DNA from: Acinetobacter sp. ANC 4178
Lineage (GTDB): Bacteria > Pseudomonadota > Gammaproteobacteria > Pseudomonadales > Moraxellaceae
NCBI RefSeq assembly: GCF_004331175.1
Contig: NZ_SJOD01000006.1
Coordinates: 248,001-312,000 of the forward strand
Length of the DNA stretch: 64,000 bases
Reading direction: 5' to 3'
Below the pieces are notes generated by a model, which was not told the origin of the DNA, searched no databases, and worked only from the letters and a program-made list of their open reading frames with translations. Shown piece by piece: positions 54,910 to 63,959 of this stretch; within the stretch, counting starts at the first letter, position 1; each line of letters opens with the position of its first letter. A program made the translations under genes and the position numbers.

Positions 54910-55050
54910 TTGAAAAGATCCTCACAAAAACAAAATCTACAGATTTCAATCTGAGGCGTCAACTTAAAAAACTTATATTTACATCTTTTTTCCAAGATCC
55001 TAAAAATGATGAATTTTAACCAGATGTTAAATTATTTTTTATCATGATCA

Positions 55051-55081
55051 GCAAGAAGCAGCGCATGACGCTACTTCTTGC
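55051..55081. repeat. Inverted repeat downstream of acs
   Basis: GCAAGAAG-c-AGCG-catga-CGCT-a-CTTCTTGC: two stacked stems with one mismatch. No T-run follows on the minus strand, so it may be a weak terminator or a 3'-end stabilising hairpin for acs. Confidence 0.5.
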
Positions 55082-55121
55082 CTTAGATTTCTTATCAATT
55101 TAGGACCCAATCCAAGCTGTC

Positions 55122-57077
55122 TCAAGATGGGGCTTTGGAGTAAACATTGGCGATTAGCACCTCCACCACTTGTGGGTCAGCCAAGGTTGAAGTATCCCCT
55201 AGACTATCCAATTCATTCGCAGCAATTTTTCTGAGAATTCGACGCATGATTTTACCCGAACGGGTTTTGGGTAAAGCAGGTGCCCAATGTAAAGCATCAG
55301 GTGTGGCAACAGGACCGAGTACTTTGCGCACCCACGCCACCAACTCGGCTCTTAGTTCTTCCGACTCAGGAACATCAGCTTGTAAGGTCACAAACGTACA
55401 AATGCCCTGTCCTTTAATCTCATGCGGCATACCCACCACGGCAGCTTCGGCAACCGCTTCATGTGCCACCAAAGCACTTTCAATTTCGGCCGTGCCTAAA
55501 CGATGCCCTGCGACATTCAAAACATCATCGACACGTCCCGTAATCCAGTAATAACCATCTTTATCGCGTCTCGCCCCATCTCCTGTAAAATAACTGCCCG
55601 GATAAGTTGAGAAATAGGCTTCAATAAAACGGGCTGGATCACCCCAAATGGTTCGCATTTGTCCCGGCCAAGAATCTTTAATAATCAGATTGCCTTCGGC
55701 TTCACCTTCCAGTTCTTTGCCCTCTGCATCGACTAAAGCGGGTTGAATTCCAAACATCGGGCGTGTAGCAGAGCCCGGTTTTAAATCGGTTGCACCAGGT
55801 AATGGAGAAATTAAAATACCGCCCGTTTCGGTTTGCCACCACGTATCGACAATTGGGCAGCGGCTTTCGCCGACAACGGTGTAATACCAATTCCATGCTT
55901 CAGGATTAATTGGTTCACCCACCGAACCCAATAAACGTAAACTGCTCCGATCACTCTCTCGTACAAAGGCATCGCCCTCACGCATCATGGAACGAATAGC
56001 CGTGGGTGCAGTATATAAAATAGTGACATTATGCTTATCGACGATATGCCCCGTACGTGCCCAACTTGGATATTGCGGTACACCTTCAAACATCACTGTG
56101 GTTGCACCATTCGAAAGTGGTCCATAAATCACATAGGAATGTCCTGTAATCCAGCCCACATCGGCCGTACACCAGAAAATATCATCTTGTTTTAAATCGA
56201 ATACTTCACGGAAAGTACTGTTCACATAGGTCAAGTAACCGCCTGTGGTATGCAATACCCCTTTCGGTTTCCCTGTCGAACCCGAGGTATATAAAATAAA
56301 TAATGGGTCTTCCGCCTTCATGGGTTCAGGAGGGCAAATGTCATTTACCGACATAATTTCCATGTGATACCACAAATCACGCTGCGGTTTCATCTCAATT
56401 GGGTTGCCAGTACGGTGTACCACTATTACATTTTGCACCGACTCTGTACCCGCCAGACTCAAAGCAGCATCAACATTCTCTTTGAGATAAATCGGTTTGC
56501 CACCGCGCATGCCAGAGTCAGCCGTAATCACGATTTTCGCCTGACTGTCCTCTATTCGACTGGCCAAAGAATCGGGGGAAAATCCACCAAAAACCACGCA
56601 GTGTACGGCACCAATCCGTGCACAAGCCAACATCGAAATTGCAGCTTCCGAAACCATTGGCATATACAGTACTACTCGATCGCCTTTTTTAACCCCATTT
56701 TTCTTCAAAACATTGGCAAAACGGCATACTTCATCGTGCAATTCCATATAAGAAATTATTTTATGCCGTGAAGGATGATCTCCTTCCCAAATAATGGCAG
56801 GTTTATACGGATGTTCTTTTAAATGTCGGTCTAAACAGTTGGCACAGACATTCAATTCACCATCGGCAAACCATTCAATTTTAAAGTTATCTTTATCAAA
56901 ATTGGTATTTTTGACTTGGGTGAATGGGGTGATCCACTCCAGTTTGTGAGCCTGCTCTGCCCAAAAATCTTCGGGATGCTCAATGGATTGCTGATAACGT
57001 TCAAAATATTCGGCTTCATTGGTCCGTGCCGTTTTCTTAAATTCTTCTGGAACAGGATAGACTTCTTTCATATTCAT
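55122..57077 (-). CDS. acs: Acetyl-CoA synthetase
   Basis: 651 aa, full length. It has the adenylate-forming motifs [21 protein letters not shown] and [16 protein letters not shown], then the C-terminal acetylation/catalytic motif [11 protein letters not shown]. It converts acetate, ATP and CoA to acetyl-CoA and is usually controlled by reversible acetylation of that lysine. AAGGAAGT lies just before the first ATG. Upstream is acetate-locus site 3, so it probably belongs with actP in the CrbSR regulon. Confidence 0.96.
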   Translation of the reverse strand: MNMKEVYPVPEEFKKTARTNEAEYFERYQQSIEHPEDFWAEQAHKLEWITPFTQVKNTNFDKDNFKIEWFADGELNVCANCLDRHLKEHPYKPAIIWEGDHPSRHKIISYMELHDEVCRFANVLKKNGVKKGDRVVLYMPMVSEAAISMLACARIGAVHCVVFGGFSPDSLASRIEDSQAKIVITADSGMRGGKPIYLKENVDAALSLAGTESVQNVIVVHRTGNPIEMKPQRDLWYHMEIMSVNDICPPEPMKAEDPLFILYTSGSTGKPKGVLHTTGGYLTYVNSTFREVFDLKQDDIFWCTADVGWITGHSYVIYGPLSNGATTVMFEGVPQYPSWARTGHIVDKHNVTILYTAPTAIRSMMREGDAFVRESDRSSLRLLGSVGEPINPEAWNWYYTVVGESRCPIVDTWWQTETGGILISPLPGATDLKPGSATRPMFGIQPALVDAEGKELEGEAEGNLIIKDSWPGQMRTIWGDPARFIEAYFSTYPGSYFTGDGARRDKDGYYWITGRVDDVLNVAGHRLGTAEIESALVAHEAVAEAAVVGMPHEIKGQGICTFVTLQADVPESEELRAELVAWVRKVLGPVATPDALHWAPALPKTRSGKIMRRILRKIAANELDSLGDTSTLADPQVVEVLIANVYSKAPS

Positions 57078-57182
57078 ACTTCCTTGATCTTCTCCATCTC
57101 ATCACGAGATGCATGCCACGCTATATATTTTTTATTGCTGCATCTGGGCAGTATTACGGCTCTTTTTTAGACACTGCAATTA

Positions 57183-57200
57183 TGCTTTGGTCGTATATTA
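57183..57200. promoter_or_regulatory. Acetate-locus site 3 (acs upstream)
   Basis: Read toward acs: TATACGACCAAAGCA, about 106-120 bp before the ATG. It shares ACGACCAAAG with the yjcH site in the same orientation. Confidence 0.5.
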
Positions 57201-57361
57201 TTTATACAGCTTAAATTCACAAGATGAAATCTAAGTGCTAGAAAAACTTTCGATGAATCAGTGTTTGGTACTTAAATTCGTCTTATAATTTTCCTGAAAT
57301 GCCACATATCTGCTTTTGCAAAATGCAACATTTCATTACTGAATCCACACTGGGAAAGCCT

Positions 57362-57943
57362 ATGAGCACTCCGCAAACATCCCCATTTTTCTCACGCAAT
57401 GTCACCCCTCAAAATGAGAATCCCTTATCCACGCAAGGGCGCTTTGGTCGGCTGAGTCTGATTGCATGGAGTGGTTTTCTCAATCTGATCACCTTTTTTG
57501 CCACATTGGCATTCAGCCTATTTCTTGGAATTTTTAACTTCAGTACTTATTCCATAGAAAGCAATCTCTTACAAACTTTTTTAAGCGTGGCTGGGCTCGG
57601 ATTTTGGGTTATTTTTATCCTGTATTTTTATTTCAGCTTTGTGATTATGATCCGACGTCTTCATGACCTGAATAAATCAGGCTGGATGCTGTTGTTATTT
57701 TTCATTCCCCTCATTAATTTTTTTATGGCACTTTATGTATTATTGGCTGCGGGTACAGCAGGTTTCAATCAGTACGGTGCCCCGCGTACAACACCTGTTT
57801 GGGAAAAAATTCTAGCGTGGCTGATGATCCTTTTATTTGTGTTAAGTTTTATGGCTTCTGGAAGTTTCATCTCTTATATGATGGGAGCAGGTGAACTGGA
57901 AACCCCGCAGGAAGTCATTCAACAAGGCACAAAATATTTTTAA
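57362..57943 (+). CDS. DUF805 membrane protein
   Basis: 193 aa. A short N-terminal tail with GRFGRLSLIAWSGFLNLITF, the DUF805 hallmark, is followed by four TM helices. MIRRLHDLNKSGWMLLLFFI is the second family motif. Function is unknown. The ATG at 57362 has GGGAAAGCCT; the longer frame start is not needed. It is divergent from acs. Confidence 0.8.
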   Translation: MSTPQTSPFFSRNVTPQNENPLSTQGRFGRLSLIAWSGFLNLITFFATLAFSLFLGIFNFSTYSIESNLLQTFLSVAGLGFWVIFILYFYFSFVIMIRRLHDLNKSGWMLLLFFIPLINFFMALYVLLAAGTAGFNQYGAPRTTPVWEKILAWLMILLFVLSFMASGSFISYMMGAGELETPQEVIQQGTKYF

Positions 57944-58048
57944 TCGCTGTCCATATCGCTAAAGCTGTATAACTTCAGTTGCATTTGGTTATCTTTCTGG
58001 CACTTTTCAGGCAAAATAGCGACAAATTTAAATTGTTTCGGATCTCCA

Positions 58049-59035
58049 GTGGCAGAACAGCAACACAACCTGAGCGAAGTTGCTCAGGGTACCTCGCAAA
58101 TGATACAAGAAGCAGGTGCAAAAACGGCTGAAACCGTGATTGCACATACTGCAAAATATAATGACGCCTACACCACCATTGATAAAATCATGGCCAGTTT
58201 TTGGGAGCGCGTACCTTATTTCTGTATCGCACTGATTGTTCTGGTTATTTTCTGGCTACTGTCTAAAGTCTTTAAGTTCTTTGTCCGTAAAACTTTAGAA
58301 AACCGTTCGTACACACGTCAAAATCTGGTCTTGGTACTCAACCGTGTCGGCACCAGTATCATTATTTTCTTTGGTTTTCTCATTGCCATGGTCATTGCCA
58401 TTCCGGGCTTTACCCCTGGGCAACTCATGAGTGCCTTGGGGATTGGTTCGGTGGCGATTGGTTTTGCCTTCAAAGACATTTTCCAGAATATGTTGTCAGG
58501 GATTCTGATTTTACTCGGTGAACCGTTCCGTATTGGTGATGATATTATTGTCAATAATATGGAAGGAACGGTTGAAGATATTCAGATTCGCGCGACCTTC
58601 TTACGTTCATATGATGGACGTCGTATTGTGATTCCGAATGCAACCGTTTATACCAGTCCCGTCACCGTCAATACGGCTTATCAACGTCGTCGTTGCGAAT
58701 TTATGGTGGGCATTGGCTATGAAGATGATGAACAAAAAGCCAAAAATATTATTACTGCCATTTTAGATAAAAATCGCAATGTCCTCAGTCAACCGGGTTT
58801 TACAGTGAATGTCACTGCCTTGGCTGATTTCTCGGTAAATCTGACGGTACGTTGGTGGATTGATACCACTGAAACCAATATTGCCGCATCGGTCAGTGAA
58901 ATTCAGGCCGAAGTGAAACAAGCCTTTAATGAACACGACATTAACATTCCTTATCCAGTACAGGAAGTGAAAGTACATCGTGACCAAAACCTGCCTTATA
59001 TGAAACCTGAAACTTCAGGTAAACAAACGACCTAA
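58049..59035 (+). CDS. Small-conductance mechanosensitive channel (MscS family)
   Basis: 328 aa with a GTG start (GTGGCAGAACAG). Three TM helices are followed by the pore helix GQLMSALGIGSVAIGFAFKDI and the beta-domain motif FRIGDDIIVNNMEGTVEDIQ. It releases solutes on hypo-osmotic shock. The N-terminal 45 residues are polar and helical. Its last 21 bp overlap the end of the convergent rsmE gene. Confidence 0.9.
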   Translation: MAEQQHNLSEVAQGTSQMIQEAGAKTAETVIAHTAKYNDAYTTIDKIMASFWERVPYFCIALIVLVIFWLLSKVFKFFVRKTLENRSYTRQNLVLVLNRVGTSIIIFFGFLIAMVIAIPGFTPGQLMSALGIGSVAIGFAFKDIFQNMLSGILILLGEPFRIGDDIIVNNMEGTVEDIQIRATFLRSYDGRRIVIPNATVYTSPVTVNTAYQRRRCEFMVGIGYEDDEQKAKNIITAILDKNRNVLSQPGFTVNVTALADFSVNLTVRWWIDTTETNIAASVSEIQAEVKQAFNEHDINIPYPVQEVKVHRDQNLPYMKPETSGKQTT

Positions 59036-59722
59036 AACATAGGAAATTGCAGTTTCCGTTCTTAAAATTCGGTTGCCTAAGCTCACCGCTTGGCAGCCGT
59101 TTTTTTCGAGCAAATCAATTTCATAGGGAATAAAGCCACCTTCTGGACCAATCAGCAAGGTACACGCATGTGTAATCGCATAAGGCATGCTTATATCCGC
59201 ATAAGGATGCGCCACATAAGCAAGTTTTTCAGGGCTAATCCACTTGGGTAAAACATCTTCCACAAAGGGTTTAAAGCGTTTATAAATTTCAATTTTCGGG
59301 GCAATGGTGTCTCCCGCCTGCTCTAATCCCAAAGTCACGTATTGATCAATCTGCTGTAAAAATGGTGTTTGCCAATAGCTTTTATCCACCCGATAACTAT
59401 GTAGCAGCACAATTTTCTCTACGCCCATCGTCACGCTATCCATGATTAAACGACGTAAGACTTTCGGACGTGGCATTGCCACAATTAAAGTCACAGGTAA
59501 TTTTTCAGGTACGGGTTCTGCCTGAATGGACTTCACTTGAATAAGCCGCTCATCCACCGCCAAGACTTCGGTTAAATAACGTTGCCCTTCACGGATCCCC
59601 ACTTTTAAGCGGTCTCCCACCTGTAGATTGAGGTGAGTCCGTAAATGCTCTAGCTGCCGAGTGGAGGTAATAGACCAGACTTCAGATTCGGTTTGCCGTG
59701 GGTCTAACAGAACGATATTCAT
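59015..59722 (-). CDS. rsmE: 16S rRNA (uracil-1498-N3)-methyltransferase
   Basis: 235 aa, SPOUT methyltransferase. The N-terminal PUA-like domain is followed by the knot with LLIGPEGGFIPYEIDLLEK and SLGNRILRTETAISYVLG, the RsmE signature. The start MNIVLLDPRQTES (59722) fits family N-termini; a frame start 42 bp upstream would add a hydrophobic stretch. It overlaps mscS at the 3' ends. Confidence 0.93.
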   Translation of the reverse strand: MNIVLLDPRQTESEVWSITSTRQLEHLRTHLNLQVGDRLKVGIREGQRYLTEVLAVDERLIQVKSIQAEPVPEKLPVTLIVAMPRPKVLRRLIMDSVTMGVEKIVLLHSYRVDKSYWQTPFLQQIDQYVTLGLEQAGDTIAPKIEIYKRFKPFVEDVLPKWISPEKLAYVAHPYADISMPYAITHACTLLIGPEGGFIPYEIDLLEKNGCQAVSLGNRILRTETAISYVLGRLFT

Positions 59723-59778
59723 AATAAATAGAAAAAATCCAAAAAGGAAAAACTCAATGAACACATGCCATCGTGGAT

Positions 59779-59870
59779 GGGCGACAGGGATGTCGCCCGC
59801 GGTGCTGAGGTACAGGACGTACCTTCAGCGCTGCAAAAGATTTTTGCTACTTTTCATCTCAGAAAAGTAG
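59779..59870. repeat. Cluster of four adjacent hairpins (possible dispersed Acinetobacter repeat)
   Basis: Four inverted repeats in 92 bp: GGGCGACA-GGGA-TGTCGCCC (59779-59798); GCTGAGGTAC-AGGAC-GTACCTTCAGC with one bulge (59804-59829); GCAAAA-GA-TTTTTGC (59833-59847); CTACTTTT-N8-AAAAGTAG (59847-59870). It is more GC-rich than the flanks and lies between rsmE and waaA. I recall similar strings in Acinetobacter genomes, but cannot confirm copies. Confidence 0.6.
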
Positions 59871-59936
59871 GAATCACCTACGCAAAGGCATTCATAGAAT
59901 CTACAATATTTACGGTTGTGACAAACTTTTCAAGTT

Positions 59937-61217
59937 TTATAAATAGCCATCAATTGCTTGAATATGCTTTTGCAGAGATCCAGTATTCAACTGCATAATT
60001 TTCTGCGCCGCTTGATTCAATTGTTGTGCTTGTTCAGCATCTTCCAATAACTGCATCAGCACGGCAGCAGCTTGCTCCGCAGTTTCAACCACTTTAACCG
60101 CATCCACGTGTACAAATTCATCAACGATGGTTTGGAAATTAAAATAATTTTTACCTAATACCGTCGGCACATCTAAGGCTATCGGTTCTAAAATATTATG
60201 TCCACCACCCGGTTCATTCAGCGATCCCCCAACAAAACAGGCATCCGATAAGGCATACCACAGCCACATCTCACCCATCGAATCGGCTAAATACACTTGG
60301 GTCTCGGCTGCTATTTTTTGCCCTGCACTACGTCGACTAATGTTCAAATTTAAACTTTGTGCAACGGCAAAGACCTCATCAAAACGCTCTGGATGGCGTG
60401 GCACCACAATGCACAGCAGTTCAGGTTGCGCATCCAAATAGGACTTAAACACAGTGAGCATTTTTTGTTCTTCGGGTGCATGGGTACTGGCAAGAGTCAC
60501 TATCTTACGCCCAGCAAGCGACCATTCTTGTTTCAGCTGAGCCGCCTGTTGAACAAATGATTCAGGCGCATGAATATCAAACTTAATACTGCCCACCACT
60601 TGAGTGAGCGACTGCGCTGCACCTAACTGAATAAAGCGTTCAGCCGTTGCTTTGTCTTGTGCCAAGAGCTGGTCTAAGCCGTGTAACATCGCACGCGTTA
60701 AGCCCGACACTTTGGCATAGCCTTGTGCTGATTTTTCTGAGAGACGTGCATTCACCAAAATCGAGGGAATCTTAAAGACCTGTGCCTGATCCAACAAATT
60801 TGGCCATAATTCGGTTTCAACTAAAATTAAAAGCTTGGGTTGATATTTTTGAAAGAAAGCCTGTACCAAGACCTTTTGATCAGCAGGAAGATACACCGCT
60901 TGAAACAAAGCATGATAAGGCGCTTTATCAAATAGCGACTTGGCACGGGCCTGTCCCGTTTTAGTGGTATTGGTCACCAGAACAGAATGACCTTGTTTTA
61001 AATAATGTTCAATTAACGGCTGTGCAGCATTGGTTTCACCCACAGAAACTGCATGAAACCAAATTGCATTCAGGTTTTTAGGGGGTTGAAATGGACCAAA
61101 ACGCTCGAGACATTCCTGATGGTAAGCGCCCTCATCTTGCGCCCGTTTTTTGATTCGCCATTGATACAGCGGTTTAATCATAGCGAGTGCTGCGTTATAC
61201 CAAAAAGGAGTAGCCAA
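59937..61217 (-). CDS. waaA: 3-deoxy-D-manno-octulosonic acid (Kdo) transferase
   Basis: 426 aa. It transfers Kdo from CMP-Kdo to lipid A precursor at the inner membrane. The N-terminus has a membrane-contact helix (FWYNAALAMIKPLYQWRIKK), then the catalytic region HAVSVGETNAAQPLIEHYL and VETELWPNLL. The nucleotide site is ADSMGEMWLWYALSDACFVG followed by GGHNILEP. TTG start at 61215-61217 with GGAG seven bases upstream. Confidence 0.93.
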   Translation of the reverse strand: MATPFWYNAALAMIKPLYQWRIKKRAQDEGAYHQECLERFGPFQPPKNLNAIWFHAVSVGETNAAQPLIEHYLKQGHSVLVTNTTKTGQARAKSLFDKAPYHALFQAVYLPADQKVLVQAFFQKYQPKLLILVETELWPNLLDQAQVFKIPSILVNARLSEKSAQGYAKVSGLTRAMLHGLDQLLAQDKATAERFIQLGAAQSLTQVVGSIKFDIHAPESFVQQAAQLKQEWSLAGRKIVTLASTHAPEEQKMLTVFKSYLDAQPELLCIVVPRHPERFDEVFAVAQSLNLNISRRSAGQKIAAETQVYLADSMGEMWLWYALSDACFVGGSLNEPGGGHNILEPIALDVPTVLGKNYFNFQTIVDEFVHVDAVKVVETAEQAAAVLMQLLEDAEQAQQLNQAAQKIMQLNTGSLQKHIQAIDGYL

Positions 61218-61248
61218 ATATGTGCTCCGAAAAAACGATTACAAATAA

Positions 61249-61286
61249 AACAGCGCAATTTATCACATTGGGTAAATTGCGCTGTT
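61249..61286 (-). terminator. Terminator of the arsR-OYE operon
   Basis: AACAGCGCAATTTA-N10-TAAATTGCGCTGTT, a perfect 14-bp stem. On the minus strand TTATTTG continues the T-run, 31 bp after the oxidoreductase stop. Confidence 0.85.
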
Positions 61287-61316
61287 ATCTTGTCGTGAAT
61301 TTAGCCGAAAAGCAAT

Positions 61317-62396
61317 TTAAACCGCTGCGGTTTCAGTTTCAGCTAAAGTTGGATAATCAATGTATCCTGCTGCTACATCCGTTCCAATCATGTTTTCTAG
61401 CTTAAGCTCATTCAAAGGTGCATCTTGAACCAAACGCTCAAACAAATCTGGATTGGCAATATAGTCTTTACCCCAAGACACTGCATCCGCCTGCCCTGTT
61501 GCCAACAGATCCATCGCATCTTCACGGCTTAAACGCATGTTAGCAATCAACGGTACGCCACCTGAACGTTGTTTCAAGTACATACTAATACTGTCATCTG
61601 CCAAATATTCACGCGTGAAGAAGAATGCAATCTGACGCTGACCCAATTGCTCCAGCGCATAACCAAAGGTTTCACGTGGATCATGATCACCCATGTCATG
61701 CTCATCGCCACGTGGGGCCAAATGTACCCCAACACGAGCTGCACCCCAGACTTCAATCAGTGCATCGACCACTTCAAGCAATAAACGCGCACGGTTTTCT
61801 ACGCTGCCACCGTATTGATCTTCACGTAAATTGGTTGAACTTTGCAGGAATTGGTCAATCAAATAACCATTGGCTGCATGTAGTTCCACCCCATCAAAAC
61901 CTGCCGCTTTGGCATAAATTGCCGCTTGTTTGTATTGCTCAACAATGGCTTGAATTTCAGCAATCTCTAAAGCACGTGGTGCCACATATTCACGTTTTGG
62001 GCGCAATAAGCTGACATAACCTTTTTGTTGTACGTTACTTGCCGAAACAGGCGTTTCGCCATTCAACAAATCAGGATGCGATACACGACCCACATGCCAC
62101 AATTGCGCCACAATTAAGCCATCTTTGGCATGTACCGCCTGAGTGACCTGTTTCCAGCCTTCAACTTGCGCTTCATTAAATAGCCCTGGGGTATTTAAGT
62201 AACCATTGGCTTCTTCTGAAATCACGGTCGCTTCAGAAATAATCAAACCTGCACTTGCACGCTGCGCATAATATTCCGCCATCATGGCAGTTGGTACACG
62301 GTCTGCTGTTGCACGACTACGCGTTAACGGTGCCATAATCACGCGGTTTTTTAAGTGTAGATCACCCAGAGTTAAAGGAGTATTCAGTTCAGCCAT
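61317..62396 (-). CDS. Old Yellow Enzyme family ene-reductase (NemA-like)
   Basis: 359 aa, FMN-dependent TIM barrel. NRVIMAPLTRSRAT near the N-terminus, VELHAANGYLIDQFLQ with the substrate-binding His/Asn pair, and REDQYGGSVENRARLLLEVV are diagnostic. Such enzymes reduce activated alkenes, N-ethylmaleimide, nitro compounds or quinones with NADPH. ATG at 62394-62396 with GAGG five bases upstream. It follows an ArsR-type gene by 26 bp and is probably repressed by it. Confidence 0.9.
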   Translation of the reverse strand: MAELNTPLTLGDLHLKNRVIMAPLTRSRATADRVPTAMMAEYYAQRASAGLIISEATVISEEANGYLNTPGLFNEAQVEGWKQVTQAVHAKDGLIVAQLWHVGRVSHPDLLNGETPVSASNVQQKGYVSLLRPKREYVAPRALEIAEIQAIVEQYKQAAIYAKAAGFDGVELHAANGYLIDQFLQSSTNLREDQYGGSVENRARLLLEVVDALIEVWGAARVGVHLAPRGDEHDMGDHDPRETFGYALEQLGQRQIAFFFTREYLADDSISMYLKQRSGGVPLIANMRLSREDAMDLLATGQADAVSWGKDYIANPDLFERLVQDAPLNELKLENMIGTDVAAGYIDYPTLAETETAAV

Positions 62397-62422
62397 AGTC
62401 GCCTCGATCGCCACTTTTTGTA

Positions 62423-62722
62423 TTAAAGTGAACGTTGCAAATGTTCGATATATTGCTGAATCAAGGCTTCATTGCGGGAAAAATAAGACCATTGCCCATA
62501 TTTCTCGACTTGAATTAAACCTGCTTGCTGGAGCACCGATAAGTGATTGGACATAGTCGATTGCGAGACTTTACCTAAACGTTCAATGTGCCCCGCACAT
62601 ACGCCTCGCCTAAAGTCACCACATTCGTCGCTCGACAGAAATTGTTCTGGCTGTTTTAACCATTCCAAAATTTGTCGACGGGTCGGATTCGCCAATGCTT
62701 TAAAAATTAAATCAATATCCAT
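62423..62722 (-). CDS. ArsR-family regulator with two cysteines (probable thiol-based sensor)
   Basis: 99 aa. The winged helix-turn-helix contains ALANPTRRQILEWLKQPE, VSQSTMSNHLSVLQQAGLIQ and VEKYGQWSYFSRNE. Cys34 and Cys42 lie in a loop (DECGDFRRGVCAGHIE) between helices 2 and 3. With an Old Yellow Enzyme gene in the same operon, sensing of electrophiles or quinones through these cysteines is plausible, as NemR does in E. coli. Metal-binding motifs of classical ArsR are absent. Confidence 0.85.
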   Translation of the reverse strand: MDIDLIFKALANPTRRQILEWLKQPEQFLSSDECGDFRRGVCAGHIERLGKVSQSTMSNHLSVLQQAGLIQVEKYGQWSYFSRNEALIQQYIEHLQRSL

Positions 62723-62784
62723 AGTTCAGACAGGTTCAATCATGTGCAAGCTTGATTCAGCTTTTCTTTAATATATCGTATTTT

Positions 62785-62802
62785 TTCGATTCTTATATCG
62801 AA
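62785..62802. promoter_or_regulatory. Dyad upstream of arsR (candidate operator)
   Basis: TTCGAT-TCTTAT-ATCGAA, about 63 bp upstream of the arsR start, inside an AT-rich stretch with further TATCG strings. Confidence 0.4.
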
Positions 62803-62863
62803 TATTTTAGATATATTGTAAAAAACTGCATCAAACTTAGCTAAGTTATTGATGATAATGGAC

Positions 62864-63959
62864 TTATAAGCCTTGCTTTAAGCTGGCTTCGATAAATCTA
62901 TCTAAGTCACCATCCAATACTGCACCCGTATTCGAGTTTTCAACACCAGTACGTAAATCTTTAATACGTGAGTCATCCAATACGTATGAGCGAATCTGGC
63001 TACCCCAACCAATATCCGACTTAGAGTCTTCAAGTGCTTGCGCAGCTTCATTACGTTTGCTCATTTCCAATTCATACAACTTGGCACGTAACTGTTTCCA
63101 CGCATGGTCACGGTTGGCATGTTGTGAACGCTGGTTCTGACACGCCACCACAATGCCTGTTGGTGCATGCGTTAAACGTACCGCAGAGTCAGTTTTGTTA
63201 ATGTGCTGACCACCTGCACCCGAAGCACGATAAGTATCGGTCCGTACATCGGCAGGATTGATGTCAATTTCAATATTGTCATCCACTTCTGGCGATACAA
63301 ATACGGCTGAGAACGAGGTATGACGGCGGTTACCCGAGTCAAATGGTGATTTACGCACTAAGCGATGCACGCCCGATTCGGTACGTAACCAACCATAAGC
63401 ATACTCACCTTCTACACGAATTGTCGCTGACTTAATCCCCGCTACGTCACCGTCAGATTCTTCCATCAATTCAGCTTTGAAGCCATGACGCTCAATCCAG
63501 CGCATATACATACGCAACAGCATTGAAGCCCAATCCTGTGCTTCTGTACCCCCAGAACCCGCCTGAATTTCCACATAACATGGATTCGGGTCCATTGGGT
63601 TACTGAACATACGGCGGAATTCAAGTTTTGCCAATTCTTCTTCGGCAGAAGATAATTCCGATTGCACATCGTCCAACAGACTTTCATCATCGGCTTCTAC
63701 CGCCAAATCCAGCATGGCTTGTGCATCTTCAAGTTGTGTCGCCAAACCATCCAACACGTTTAAAACGTTTTCAAGTTCGCCTTTTTCTTTGGCCATCGCC
63801 TGTGCGCGGCTTTGGTCATTCCAAATTGTAGGATCTTCTAATTCACGCAGAACTTCTTCTAAACGTTCTTTCTTTAGATCGTAGTCAAAGATACCCCCGT
63901 AGTGTTTGACCACGGTCGTTTAAATCTTTTAATTGGTTTAAATACGGATTAATTTCCAC
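62864..63959 (-). CDS. prfB: Peptide chain release factor 2, expressed through a programmed +1 frameshift
   Basis: Starts at GTG 63957-63959 ([17 protein letters not shown]). The zero frame stops at an in-frame TGA (63885-63887) after 24 codons; reading resumes in the +1 frame and gives about 364 aa. The shift site is CTT-TGA-C preceded by the SD-like AGGGGGTAT minus spacing, as in E. coli. The stop-recognition motif SPF (in [12 protein letters not shown]) and the peptidyl-release motif GGQ ([11 protein letters not shown]) are present. RF2 recognises UGA and UAA. High RF2 levels favour termination at the TGA, giving autoregulation. Confidence 0.97.
63884..63898 (-). promoter_or_regulatory. 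RF2 programmed frameshift signal
   Basis: On the minus strand GGGGGTATCTTTGAC: an internal Shine-Dalgarno-like GGGGG three bases before CTT-TGA-C. The ribosome slips +1 on CTT at the slow TGA. Confidence 0.95.
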
